DNA of 64,000 bases from contig NZ_JH378887.1 in the NCBI RefSeq assembly GCF_000235485.1, positions 255,215 through 319,214 of the forward strand. The letters are read 5' to 3'. Both the position numbers and the translations under genes were made by a program. The notes under the pieces are model-generated. The model was not told where the DNA came from. It made no database searches and was given only the letters and a program-made list of their open reading frames with translations. Shown piece after piece: positions 53,085 to 60,783 of this stretch (the stretch's first letter is position 1; each line of letters starts with the position of its first letter). The stretch comes from Streptococcus sp. oral taxon 058 str. F0407 (GTDB lineage Bacteria; Bacillota; Bacilli; Lactobacillales; Streptococcaceae).

Positions 53085-53120
53085 TTCCCTTGGAAAAATG
53101 AAAAAAATCTGAAAAAAGTG

Positions 53121-53149
53121 TTGACAAAGATTTTGAAAGTTGATATACT
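53121..53149 (+). promoter_or_regulatory. Strong tRNA promoter
   Basis: TTGACA (53121-53126), 17 bases, TGATATACT with TATACT at 53144-53149; start expected near 53156. Confidence 0.9.
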
Positions 53150-53164
53150 AGTAAGGTAATCGAC

Positions 53165-53250
53165 GCGGGGATGGCGGAATTGGCAGACGCGCAGGACTAA
53201 GGATCCTGTGACCGCTTTAGGTCGTGAGGGTTCAAGTCCCTCTCTCCGCA
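53165..53250 (+). tRNA. tRNA-Leu (anticodon AAG)
   Basis: An 86-base class II tRNA. The acceptor stem GCGGGGA pairs with TCTCCGC (one G-T), the anticodon stem CAGGA/TCCTG encloses the loop CUAAGGA, giving anticodon AAG (CUU codons, read through inosine), and a long variable arm fits leucine. TTCAAGT marks the T loop. The discriminator is A and CCA is not encoded. A hairpin terminator follows. Confidence 0.95.
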
Positions 53251-53256
53251 TAGGGT

Positions 53257-53288
53257 AAGAGTTAGCTTTGGCTAGCTCTTTTTTGTTT
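53257..53288 (+). terminator. Terminator after tRNA-Leu
   Basis: AAGAGTTAGC and GCTAGCTCTT pair around TTTG, then TTTTTGTTTTT. Confidence 0.9.
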
Positions 53289-53397
53289 TTCTAAAGAAAA
53301 CTAGAGGAGGCATTTTGGATATCGGAAGGTAGTGGCATCAAGAACTATCATTTATGGAATGGAGTTGATTTTTGATTGGCAAAACGTGTTCTAATAT
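53289..53397. other. Short gap between two related terminators
   Basis: No gene is visible. An AGAGGAGG site at 53303 precedes no open frame. Stretch between the tRNA terminator and a second hairpin of similar sequence. Confidence 0.4.
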
Positions 53398-53437
53398 GAG
53401 GAAAGTTAGCGCTTGCTAGCTTTCTTCATTTTTTCAA
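53398..53437 (+). terminator. Second hairpin before vex1
   Basis: GAGGAAAGTTAGC pairs with GCTAGCTTTCTTC around GCTT (wobbles allowed), followed by ATTTTTTC. The core GTTAGC-xxxx-GCTAGC copies that of the tRNA terminator. Confidence 0.75.
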
Positions 53438-53488
53438 AACATAAATCAAAAAATTTTTCGATTTCATAAACATTTCATATTTGGATTT

Positions 53489-53494
53489 TATAAT
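53489..53494 (+). promoter_or_regulatory. Candidate -10 for the vex operon
   Basis: TATAAT at 53489-53494, 26 bases before the vex1 ATG; -35 is weak. Confidence 0.5.
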
Positions 53495-53519
53495 AGTCTT
53501 ACAAATATGGAGGTGACAA

Positions 53520-54797
53520 ATGAATCCAATCCAAAGAGCTTGGGCTTATGTCAGCAGAAAACGACTGAGAAGTTTTATTTTATTTCTGATTTTATTGGTC
53601 CTATTGGCCGGAATTTCAGCCTGTTTGACTCTGATGAAGTCCAACAAAACAGTAGAAACGAATCTTTACAAATCTCTCAATACCTCTTTTTCTATCAAAA
53701 AGATAGAGAACGGTCAGACATTTAAGTTATCGGACCTAGCATCCGTTAGTAAGATTCAGGGACTGGAGAATGTCTCTCCTGAACTCGAGACGGTCGCAAA
53801 ACTAAAAGACAAGGAAGCGGTCAGTGGTGAGCAGAGCGTGGAACGTGATGATATGTCAGCTGCGGACAAGAATTTAGTTAACTTAACGGCTCTGGAGGAT
53901 TCATCCAAGGATGTCACCTTTACCAGTTCGGCTTTCAACTTAAAAGAAGGGCGACACCTTCAAAAAGGGGATGCTAAGAAAATCCTGATCCACGAAGAGT
54001 TGGCTAAGAAGAACGGTCTTTCGCTTCATGACAAGATTCGCTTAGATGCTGGACAGTCAGAATCTGGCAAAGGACAGACAGTAGAGTTTGAAATTGTCGG
54101 CATCTTTTCTGGTAAAAAACAAGAGAAGTTCACAGGCTTGTCTTCTGACTTCAGTGAAAACCAAGTCTTTACAGACTATGAAAGTAGCCAAACCCTTTTG
54201 GGAAATAGTGAATCTCAAGTCAGTGCAGCGCGCTTCTATGTAGAAAATCCTAAGGAAATGGACAGACTCATGAAGCAGGTGGAAAACTTGGCCTTGGAAA
54301 GTCAAGGCTACCAAGTTGAGAAGGAAAACAAGGCCTTTGAACAGATCAAAGACTCAGTTGCCACCTTCCAAACCTTCCTAACCATCTTCCTTTATGGGAT
54401 GTTGATATCTGGAGCCGGAGCCTTAATTTTGGTCTTGTCTCTATGGTTGAGAGAAAGGGTCTACGAAGTGGGGATTCTTCTGGCACTTGGAAAAGGCAAG
54501 AGTTCGATCTTCCTACAGTTCTGTTTAGAGGTAGTTTTGATATCTCTTGGAGCTTTGCTTCCATCCTTTATCGCTGGAAAGGCCATTACATCCTATCTAC
54601 TCCAAACTGTACTAGCCAGTGGAGATCAGGCAAGCTTACAGGACACGCTGGCCAAAGCAAGCAGTCTATCAACCAGCATCTTATCTTTTGCAGAATCCTA
54701 TGTCTTTCTGCTATTGATTAGTTGCTTGTCAGTAGCCCTTTGTTTCCTATTCCTATTTAGAAAATCACCTAAGGAAATTTTATCATCTATTAGTTAA
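53520..54797 (+). CDS. vex1: ABC transporter permease Vex1
   Basis: A 425-residue FtsX/MacB-type permease with one N-terminal helix (about residues 19-39), a large extracellular domain and three C-terminal helices (YGMLISGAGALILVLSLWL, then two more). The Vex proteins form an ABC exporter once linked in pneumococcus to vancomycin tolerance, a link that is disputed. GGAGGTGA precedes the ATG by 6 bases. It is first in vex1-vex2-vex3, followed by vncRS. Confidence 0.92.
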   Translation: MNPIQRAWAYVSRKRLRSFILFLILLVLLAGISACLTLMKSNKTVETNLYKSLNTSFSIKKIENGQTFKLSDLASVSKIQGLENVSPELETVAKLKDKEAVSGEQSVERDDMSAADKNLVNLTALEDSSKDVTFTSSAFNLKEGRHLQKGDAKKILIHEELAKKNGLSLHDKIRLDAGQSESGKGQTVEFEIVGIFSGKKQEKFTGLSSDFSENQVFTDYESSQTLLGNSESQVSAARFYVENPKEMDRLMKQVENLALESQGYQVEKENKAFEQIKDSVATFQTFLTIFLYGMLISGAGALILVLSLWLRERVYEVGILLALGKGKSSIFLQFCLEVVLISLGALLPSFIAGKAITSYLLQTVLASGDQASLQDTLAKASSLSTSILSFAESYVFLLLISCLSVALCFLFLFRKSPKEILSSIS

Positions 54798-54809
54798 GAA
54801 GGAGAAATC

Positions 54810-55457
54810 ATGACTTTATTACAATTGCAAGATGTTACCTACCGTTATAAGAACACTGCTGAAGCAGTTTTATATCAGATCAAGTATAATTTTGAACCCG
54901 GAAAATTTTATAGTATCATTGGTGAGTCAGGAGCAGGAAAATCCACTCTCTTGTCCCTGCTTGCGGGTCTAGATAGTCCTGTCGAAGGTTCTATCCTTTT
55001 CCAAGGAGAGGACATTCGTAACAAGGGATATTCTTACCATCGCATGCACCATATTTCTCTGGTCTTTCAAAATTATAATTTGATTGATTACCTTTCTCCA
55101 CTGGAAAATATCCGCTTGGTCAACAAAAAGGCGACTAAGGATACCCTTCTTGAGCTTGGTTTGGATGAAAGTCAGATCAAGCGGAATGTTCTCCAGTTAT
55201 CAGGTGGTCAACAGCAACGTGTTGCTATTGCTCGCAGTTTGGTTTCAGAAGCTCCAGTCATTCTAGCTGATGAGCCAACAGGAAATCTGGACCCTAAAAC
55301 TGCCGGAGATATTATCGAGCTACTCAAATCACTTGCCGAGAAAACAGGTAAATGTGTGATTGTCGTCACCCACAGTAAAGAAGTGGCACAAGCGTCAGAT
55401 ATTACACTTGAGTTGAAGGACAAGAAACTGACTGAAACTCGCAACACTACAAAATAA
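54810..55457 (+). CDS. vex2: ABC transporter ATP-binding protein Vex2
   Basis: A 215-residue MacB/LolD-type ATPase: Walker A GESGAGKST, signature LSGGQQQR, Walker B VILADEPTGNLDP and VTHS switch His. It powers the Vex1/Vex3 permeases. AAGGAGAA precedes the ATG by 5 bases; vex3 starts 50 bases on. Confidence 0.95.
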   Translation: MTLLQLQDVTYRYKNTAEAVLYQIKYNFEPGKFYSIIGESGAGKSTLLSLLAGLDSPVEGSILFQGEDIRNKGYSYHRMHHISLVFQNYNLIDYLSPLENIRLVNKKATKDTLLELGLDESQIKRNVLQLSGGQQQRVAIARSLVSEAPVILADEPTGNLDPKTAGDIIELLKSLAEKTGKCVIVVTHSKEVAQASDITLELKDKKLTETRNTTK

Positions 55458-55507
55458 GATGAGCTTGTTTTGATAGAATTATGAAATCAAATCTAGAAAG
55501 GGAACCT

Positions 55508-56887
55508 ATGTTACACAACGCATTTGCCTATGTTACAAGGAAGTTTTTCAAATCGATTGTTATCTTCCTGATTATTCTCCTCATGGCGAGCTTGAGTTTG
55601 GTCGGCTTGTCGATCAAGGGAGCTACTGCCAAGGCTTCTCAGGAGACCTTTAAAAATATCACCAATAGCTTCTCCATGCAAATCAATCGTCGCGTCAACC
55701 AAGGAACGCCACGTGGTTCAGGGAATATCAAGGGTGAGGATATCAAAAAAATCACCGAAAATAAGGCCATCGAGTCTTATGTTAAACGCATCAACGCCAT
55801 CGGAGATTTGACTGGATACGACCTCATCGAAACGCCAGAAACCAAGAAAAATCTCACTGCAGACCGTGCCAAACGGTTTGGCAGCAGTTTGATGATTACA
55901 GGTGTCAATGACTCCTCAAAAGAAGATAAGTTTGTCTCTGGCTCATATAAGCTGGTTGAAGGTGAGCACCTAACCAACGACGATAAGGACAAGATCCTCT
56001 TGCACAAGGACTTGGCAGCTAAACACGGCTGGAAAGTTGGAGATAAGGTCAAATTGGACTCTAATGTCTATGATGCAGACAACGAAAAAGGAGCCAAGGA
56101 AACAGTCGAAGTGACAATCAAGGGGCTCTTTGATGGTCACAATAAGTCAGCAGTAACTTACTCACAAGAGCTTTACGAAAACACAGCTATTACAGACATT
56201 CACACTGCTGCAAAACTTTATGGATACACAGAAGACACAGCCATTTATGGGGACGCAACCTTCTTTGTAACAGCAGACAAGAACTTGGATGATGTCATGA
56301 AAGAGTTGAACGGTATCAGCGGTATCAACTGGAAGAGCTACACACTCGTTAAGAGCTCCTCTAACTACCCAGCTCTTGAGCAATCCATCTCTGGTATGTA
56401 CAAGATGGCCAACCTTCTCTTCTGGGGTAGCTTGAGCTTCTCAGTTCTTCTCCTTGCCCTCTTGCTCAGCCTTTGGATCAACGCCCGTCGCAAGGAAGTG
56501 GGAATTCTCCTCTCTATCGGTCTCAAGCAGGCAAGTATCTTGGGTCAATTTATTACAGAGTCCATCTTGATTGCCATCCCTGCTCTCGTTTCTGCTTACT
56601 TCCTAGCCAACTATACAGCTCGTGCAATCGGAAATACTGTTCTTGCCAATGTCACTTCAGGTGTTGCCAAGCAAGCCAGCAAGGCAGCTCAAGCCTCTAA
56701 CCTTGGTGGTGGTGCAGAAGTAGATGGCTTTAGCAAGACCTTGTCGAGCCTAGACATTTCTATTCAGACATCAGACTTTATCATCGTCTTTGTTCTTGCT
56801 TTAGTTCTAGTCGTTCTCGTTATGGCGCTTGCTTCAAGCAATCTTCTTAGAAAACAACCAAAAGAGCTCTTGCTCGATAGCGAATAA
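55508..56887 (+). CDS. vex3: ABC transporter permease Vex3
   Basis: A 459-residue FtsX-type permease with one N-terminal helix, an extracellular domain and three C-terminal helices (LLFWGSLSFSVLLLALLLSL, and others). I start it at ATG 55508 (M-L-H-N-A-F-A-Y-V) with AAAGGGAA upstream; the frame is open to 55481. The long extracellular part with IKGLFDGHNKSAVTYSQELY is like the pneumococcal protein. It ends before the 56893 hairpin. Confidence 0.92.
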   Translation: MLHNAFAYVTRKFFKSIVIFLIILLMASLSLVGLSIKGATAKASQETFKNITNSFSMQINRRVNQGTPRGSGNIKGEDIKKITENKAIESYVKRINAIGDLTGYDLIETPETKKNLTADRAKRFGSSLMITGVNDSSKEDKFVSGSYKLVEGEHLTNDDKDKILLHKDLAAKHGWKVGDKVKLDSNVYDADNEKGAKETVEVTIKGLFDGHNKSAVTYSQELYENTAITDIHTAAKLYGYTEDTAIYGDATFFVTADKNLDDVMKELNGISGINWKSYTLVKSSSNYPALEQSISGMYKMANLLFWGSLSFSVLLLALLLSLWINARRKEVGILLSIGLKQASILGQFITESILIAIPALVSAYFLANYTARAIGNTVLANVTSGVAKQASKAAQASNLGGGAEVDGFSKTLSSLDISIQTSDFIIVFVLALVLVVLVMALASSNLLRKQPKELLLDSE

Positions 56888-56893
56888 AAAACT

Positions 56894-56940
56894 TGCTACC
56901 TATTCTCCCCTAAATGGGGTATAATATAGGTAGCATTTTT
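56894..56940 (+). terminator. Terminator of vex operon with an internal TATAAT
   Basis: TGCTACCTAT (56894-56903) pairs with ATAGGTAGCA (56925-56934), and CCCC with GGGG inside, followed by TTTTT. The strand between the arms holds TATAAT at 56920-56925, a possible -10 for vncRS inside the terminator. Confidence 0.8.
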
Positions 56941-57028
56941 ATCTATTTCATCTTGATAAGGCTTCTTCCTATCAGGAAGAAACTGAGATGAATTACAAGA
57001 AATTTAAAGGAATGTGAAAGATTTTTCT

Positions 57029-57685
57029 ATGAAAATTTTAATAGTCGAAGATGAAGAGATGATCCGTGAGGGGATCAGTGACTATTTGACGGATTGCGGC
57101 TATGAAACCATTCAGGCTGCGGACGGTGAGGAAGCCTTGGAACAATTTTCCAGCTATGAAGTAGCACTAGTTTTACTGGATATCCAGATGCCCAAGCTTA
57201 ATGGCCTAGAAGTCCTAGCTGAGATTCGTAAAACCAGTCAGGTTCCTGTCTTGATGTTGACTGCCTTTCAGGATGAAGAATACAAGATGAGTGCCTTTGC
57301 CTCTCTGGCAGATGGCTATCTGGAAAAACCCTTTTCCCTCTCCCTCTTAAAAGTGAGGGTAGATGCAATTTTCAAGCGCTACTACGATACGGGACGAATC
57401 TTCTCCTATAAGGATACCAAGGTTGACTTTGAGAGCTACAGTGCAAGCCTAGCAGGTCAAGAAGTGGCTATTAATGCTAAAGAGTTGGAAATTCTGGACT
57501 ATCTGGTAAAAAATGAAGGACGGGCCTTGACCCGGTCTCAGATAATCGATGCTGTCTGGAAGGTGACAGATGAGGTTCCCTTTGACCGTGTCATAGATGT
57601 TTATATCAAGGAACTGCGGAAAAAGCTAGACTTGGACTGTATCCTCACTGTGCGCAATGTTGGTTATAAATTGGAGCGAAAATGA
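57029..57685 (+). CDS. vncR: Response regulator VncR
   Basis: A 218-residue OmpR-family regulator: receiver domain with Asp51 (VLLDIQMPKLNG) and Lys in LEKPF, then a winged helix ending RELRKKLDLDCILTVRNVGYKL-like. I start at ATG 57029 with GAAAG upstream, giving M-K-I-L-I-V-E-D; a GTG at 57014 is possible. It is the partner of VncS, translationally coupled by ATGA overlap. No Pep27 gene is found upstream. Confidence 0.93.
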   Translation: MKILIVEDEEMIREGISDYLTDCGYETIQAADGEEALEQFSSYEVALVLLDIQMPKLNGLEVLAEIRKTSQVPVLMLTAFQDEEYKMSAFASLADGYLEKPFSLSLLKVRVDAIFKRYYDTGRIFSYKDTKVDFESYSASLAGQEVAINAKELEILDYLVKNEGRALTRSQIIDAVWKVTDEVPFDRVIDVYIKELRKKLDLDCILTVRNVGYKLERK

Positions 57686-59010
57686 AACGAACAGGTTTAT
57701 TCACAAAGATATTTATCTATACCTTCTCGATTTTTAGTGTTCTGGTTATTTGCCTTCATCTAGCTATTTATTTTCTTTTTCCGTCAACTTATCTGAGTCA
57801 TCGTCAGGAAACCATTGGTCAGAAAGCGACAGCCATTGCCCAGTCCCTAGAGGGAAAGGATAAGCAGAGTATTGAGCAAGTGTTAGACTTGTATTCCCAG
57901 ACTAGTGATATCAAGGGAGCCGTCAAGGGAGATATGACCGAGGACAAGTTAGAAGTCAAGGACAACCTTCCTCTGGACACAGACCGCCAGACCACCTCTC
58001 TCTTTATCGAGGAGCGTGAGGTGACAACCCAAGATGGTAGCACCATGACTCTGCAATTTCTAGCTTCGATGGATTTGCAAAAGGAAGCAGAGCAAATCAG
58101 CCTCCAATTTCTTCCCTATACCTTGCTGGCATCGTTTCTGATTTCCCTCTTGGTAGCCTACATCTACGCTCGGACTATTGTTGCCCCGATTTTGGAAATC
58201 AAGCGGGTGACCCGTCGGATGATGGATTTGGATGCCCAAGTGCGATTGCGTGTAGATTCTAAGGATGAAATTGGTGATCTCAAGGAACAAATCAATAGCC
58301 TTTACCAGCACCTTTTGACAGTTATTGCGGACTTGCATGACAAGAATGAAGCCATTCTCCAGCTGGAAAAGATGAAGGTTGAGTTCCTACGAGGAGCTTC
58401 TCATGAATTGAAAACACCTCTGGCTAGTCTCAAAATCCTAATCGAAAATATGAAAGAAAATATTGGTCGTTACAAGGATAGAGACCATTATCTTGGAGTA
58501 GCCTTGGGGATTGTGGACGACCTCAGTCACCACGTTCTCCAGATACTTTCTCTTTCTTCCGTTCAGGAATTGCGAGAGGAGAAGGAGACCATTGACCTAG
58601 TCCAGATGACGCAAACTCTGGTTAAGGATTATACTTTACTAGCCAAGGAAAGAAAAGTTCAGATAGACATTAGCCTGATCCATCAGCAGGCTTATATAAA
58701 TCCATCTGTGATGAAGTTGATCCTATCGAATCTCATCAGTAATGCTATCAAGCACTCCACTCCAGGTGGCCTGGTCCGCATTGGAGAAAGAGAAGGAGAA
58801 CTCTTTATAGAGAATAGCTGTAGTCCTGAAGAACAAGAAAAACTGGCCCAGTCTTTTTCTGGCAATGCTAGTCGCAAGGCCAAGGGTTCAGGAATGGGAC
58901 TCTTTGTGGTCAAGAGTCTTTTAGAACATGAGAAATTACCTTATCATTTTGAGATGCAAGATGATCGTTTGACCTTCTTCATGTCTTATCCTAAAGTCGT
59001 GCAAGACTAG
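57682..59010 (+). CDS. vncS: Sensor histidine kinase VncS
   Basis: A 442-residue kinase: two membrane helices flank an extracellular sensor loop (about residues 35-140), then HAMP (RTIVAPILEIKRVTRRMMDL), phospho-accepting His241 in GASHELKTPLASL, and ATPase N, G1 and G2 boxes (LILSNLISNAIKHS, GSGMGLFVVKSLL). The ATG overlaps the vncR stop. It controls VncR; pneumococcal work linked the pair to the vex region. Confidence 0.93.
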   Translation: MKRTGLFTKIFIYTFSIFSVLVICLHLAIYFLFPSTYLSHRQETIGQKATAIAQSLEGKDKQSIEQVLDLYSQTSDIKGAVKGDMTEDKLEVKDNLPLDTDRQTTSLFIEEREVTTQDGSTMTLQFLASMDLQKEAEQISLQFLPYTLLASFLISLLVAYIYARTIVAPILEIKRVTRRMMDLDAQVRLRVDSKDEIGDLKEQINSLYQHLLTVIADLHDKNEAILQLEKMKVEFLRGASHELKTPLASLKILIENMKENIGRYKDRDHYLGVALGIVDDLSHHVLQILSLSSVQELREEKETIDLVQMTQTLVKDYTLLAKERKVQIDISLIHQQAYINPSVMKLILSNLISNAIKHSTPGGLVRIGEREGELFIENSCSPEEQEKLAQSFSGNASRKAKGSGMGLFVVKSLLEHEKLPYHFEMQDDRLTFFMSYPKVVQD

Positions 59011-59092
59011 GGGAAAGAAAAGGTTTACATTGCTTTAATTGTAAGAAATTCAATCTAAAGTATGGGAAAAACTAGCTTTTTTTGTCAAAAAG

Positions 59093-59101
59093 TGATAAAA
59101 T
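59093..59101 (+). promoter_or_regulatory. Extended -10 promoter of fba
   Basis: TGATAAAAT lies about 49 bases before the fba ATG; AGGAGG precedes the ATG. Confidence 0.5.
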
Positions 59102-59149
59102 GAACAATGTAAATGGGATGTCCCAAAAAATATATAGGAGGCCTGACAA

Positions 59150-60031
59150 ATGGCAATCGTTTCAGCAGAAAAATTTGTCCAAGCAGCTCGTGACCATGGT
59201 TATGCAGTTGGTGGATTTAACACAAACAACCTTGAGTGGACTCAAGCTATTTTGCGCGCAGCAGAAGCTAAAAAAGCTCCAGTTTTGATCCAAACTTCAA
59301 TGGGTGCTGCTAAATACATGGGTGGTTACAAAGTTGCTCGCAACTTAATCGCTAACCTTGTTGAGTCAATGGGTATCACTGTACCAGTAGCTATCCACCT
59401 TGACCACGGTCACTACGAAGATGCACTTGAGTGTATCGAAGTTGGTTACACTTCAATCATGTTTGACGGTTCACACCTTCCAGTTGAAGAAAACCTTAAA
59501 TTGGCTAAAGACGTTGTTGAAAAAGCACACGCTAAAGGTATCTCAGTAGAAGCTGAAGTTGGTACTATCGGTGGTGAAGAAGACGGTATCATTGGTAAAG
59601 GTGAATTGGCTCCAATCGAAGACGCTAAAGCAATGGTTGCAACTGGTATTGACTTCTTGGCAGCTGGTATCGGTAACATCCACGGTCCTTACCCAGCAAA
59701 CTGGGAAGGTCTTGACCTTGACCACTTGAAGAAATTGACAGAAGCTCTTCCAGGCTTCCCAATCGTATTGCACGGTGGTTCAGGTATTCCTGATGACCAA
59801 ATCCAAGCAGCTATCAAACTTGGTGTTGCGAAAGTTAACGTTAACACTGAATGCCAAATCGCATTCGCTAACGCAACTCGTAAATTTGCTCGTGACTACG
59901 AAGCAAACGAAGCAGAATACGACAAGAAGAAACTTTTCGACCCACGTAAATTCTTGGCTGACGGTGTAAAAGCTATCCAAGCATCAGTTGAAGAACGTAT
60001 CGACGTATTCGGTTCAGAAGGTAAAGCGTAA
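59150..60031 (+). CDS. fba: Fructose-bisphosphate aldolase, class II
   Basis: A 293-residue zinc aldolase of glycolysis. Metal and catalytic residues lie in HLDHGHYEDALECIEVGYTS, GEEDGIIG, GNIHGPYP and HGGSGIPDDQ. ATAGGAGGCC precedes the ATG. Codon use is highly biased, as for a high-expression gene. From memory it lies after vncRS in pneumococcus as here, but there the amino acid importer operon follows. Confidence 0.97.
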   Translation: MAIVSAEKFVQAARDHGYAVGGFNTNNLEWTQAILRAAEAKKAPVLIQTSMGAAKYMGGYKVARNLIANLVESMGITVPVAIHLDHGHYEDALECIEVGYTSIMFDGSHLPVEENLKLAKDVVEKAHAKGISVEAEVGTIGGEEDGIIGKGELAPIEDAKAMVATGIDFLAAGIGNIHGPYPANWEGLDLDHLKKLTEALPGFPIVLHGGSGIPDDQIQAAIKLGVAKVNVNTECQIAFANATRKFARDYEANEAEYDKKKLFDPRKFLADGVKAIQASVEERIDVFGSEGKA

Positions 60032-60056
60032 TAAGCTTGTAAAAGCTTGATATAAC

Positions 60057-60092
60057 AGGGTTTATCCGATTTGGATAACCCTTTTTTCTTTG
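60057..60092 (+). terminator. Terminator after fba
   Basis: AGGGTTTATCC pairs with GGATAACCCT (one bulged base) around GATTT, then TTTTT. Confidence 0.88.
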
Positions 60093-60114
60093 TTTTGTCA
60101 CAAATTTGCCACAC

Positions 60115-60456
60115 TTATTTTGTTAACGAATCTAATACGGGAAGGATTAGATCTTTTGTTTTTTGCGTAACGTGCAAATAGATATCGGTGCTACGACTTC
60201 CTCGTGTATATCCAACACAATCTTGAATTGCTCCGAGTGGGATTCCTTGCTCAGCTGAAAAGCTGATATGTGTGTGACGAAAAATGTGAGTTGAAATATG
60301 CTTATTGAAACTTATTTTATTATCAATATCAATTCCTACTCGTCTTGGTTTACCGTTTTTATTTAACTTTCCATTTTCAGATGAGTTTAAGAAATTATTT
60401 AGAACACTATAATTCAGAGGCTTCTTGTTGTAGTCTGGTTTATGAATGCTTTTCAA
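60115..60456 (-). pseudogene. Tyrosine recombinase/integrase, C-terminal remnant
   Basis: About 113 residues (open frame extends slightly upstream) showing only the end of a phage-type integrase: THIFRHTHISFSAEQGIP is the RxxH box (His-Ile-Phe-Arg-His-Thr-His), and TDIYLHVTQ holds the nucleophile Tyr. The N-terminal and first catalytic Arg regions are missing and a TGA closes the frame before them. It ends about 30 bases from the fba terminator, pointing left. It is probably the leftover of an integrated element whose attachment site lay near fba. Confidence 0.8.
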
Positions 60457-60740
60457 GAGTGAGTCAGTATCAAGAAGGATTGCGAGAAGTAAACTAATTG
60501 GAGGTCATTCTACTGGCGGACTGGAAGGTTTAAAATGATTGATTTGTTCTTATTTGCCCAATCAGTCAGTCCGATTCAGACTAAATAAGGAGAATGCAAA
60601 AGATGGACGGAACCATTATTTTCTCTTAACTCTTAATAAGTAGAAAAATAGATTCCACAGGAAATTTGTTTAGTTATTTAGAAGTTAATTCGGAAAATAA
60701 TGTATAATAGTATTAAATTAAAATGTTGTGAGGACAAAAA
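60457..60740. other. Stretch between integrase remnant and restriction gene
   Basis: No convincing gene. It contains GGAGG at 60502, a short frame M-I-D-L-F-L-F-A-Q-S-V at 60537, and a frame M-Q-K-M-D-G-T near 60595 with AAGGAGAA before it, each under 20 codons. TATAAT at 60703-60708 is the probable -10 for the restriction gene, 33 bases before ATG 60741. The rest looks like element debris. Confidence 0.4.
60703..60708 (+). promoter_or_regulatory. Candidate -10 of the restriction-modification operon
   Basis: TATAAT, about 33 bases before ATG 60741. The -35 is poor. Confidence 0.45.
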
Positions 60741-60783
60741 ATGAGTTTATTTGGGAAATATAAAGAAGAATTTGATAAAAAAT

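Noticed and set aside
60457-60740. Short frames after the integrase stump
   Set aside because: All are under 20 codons, and none resembles a known peptide.
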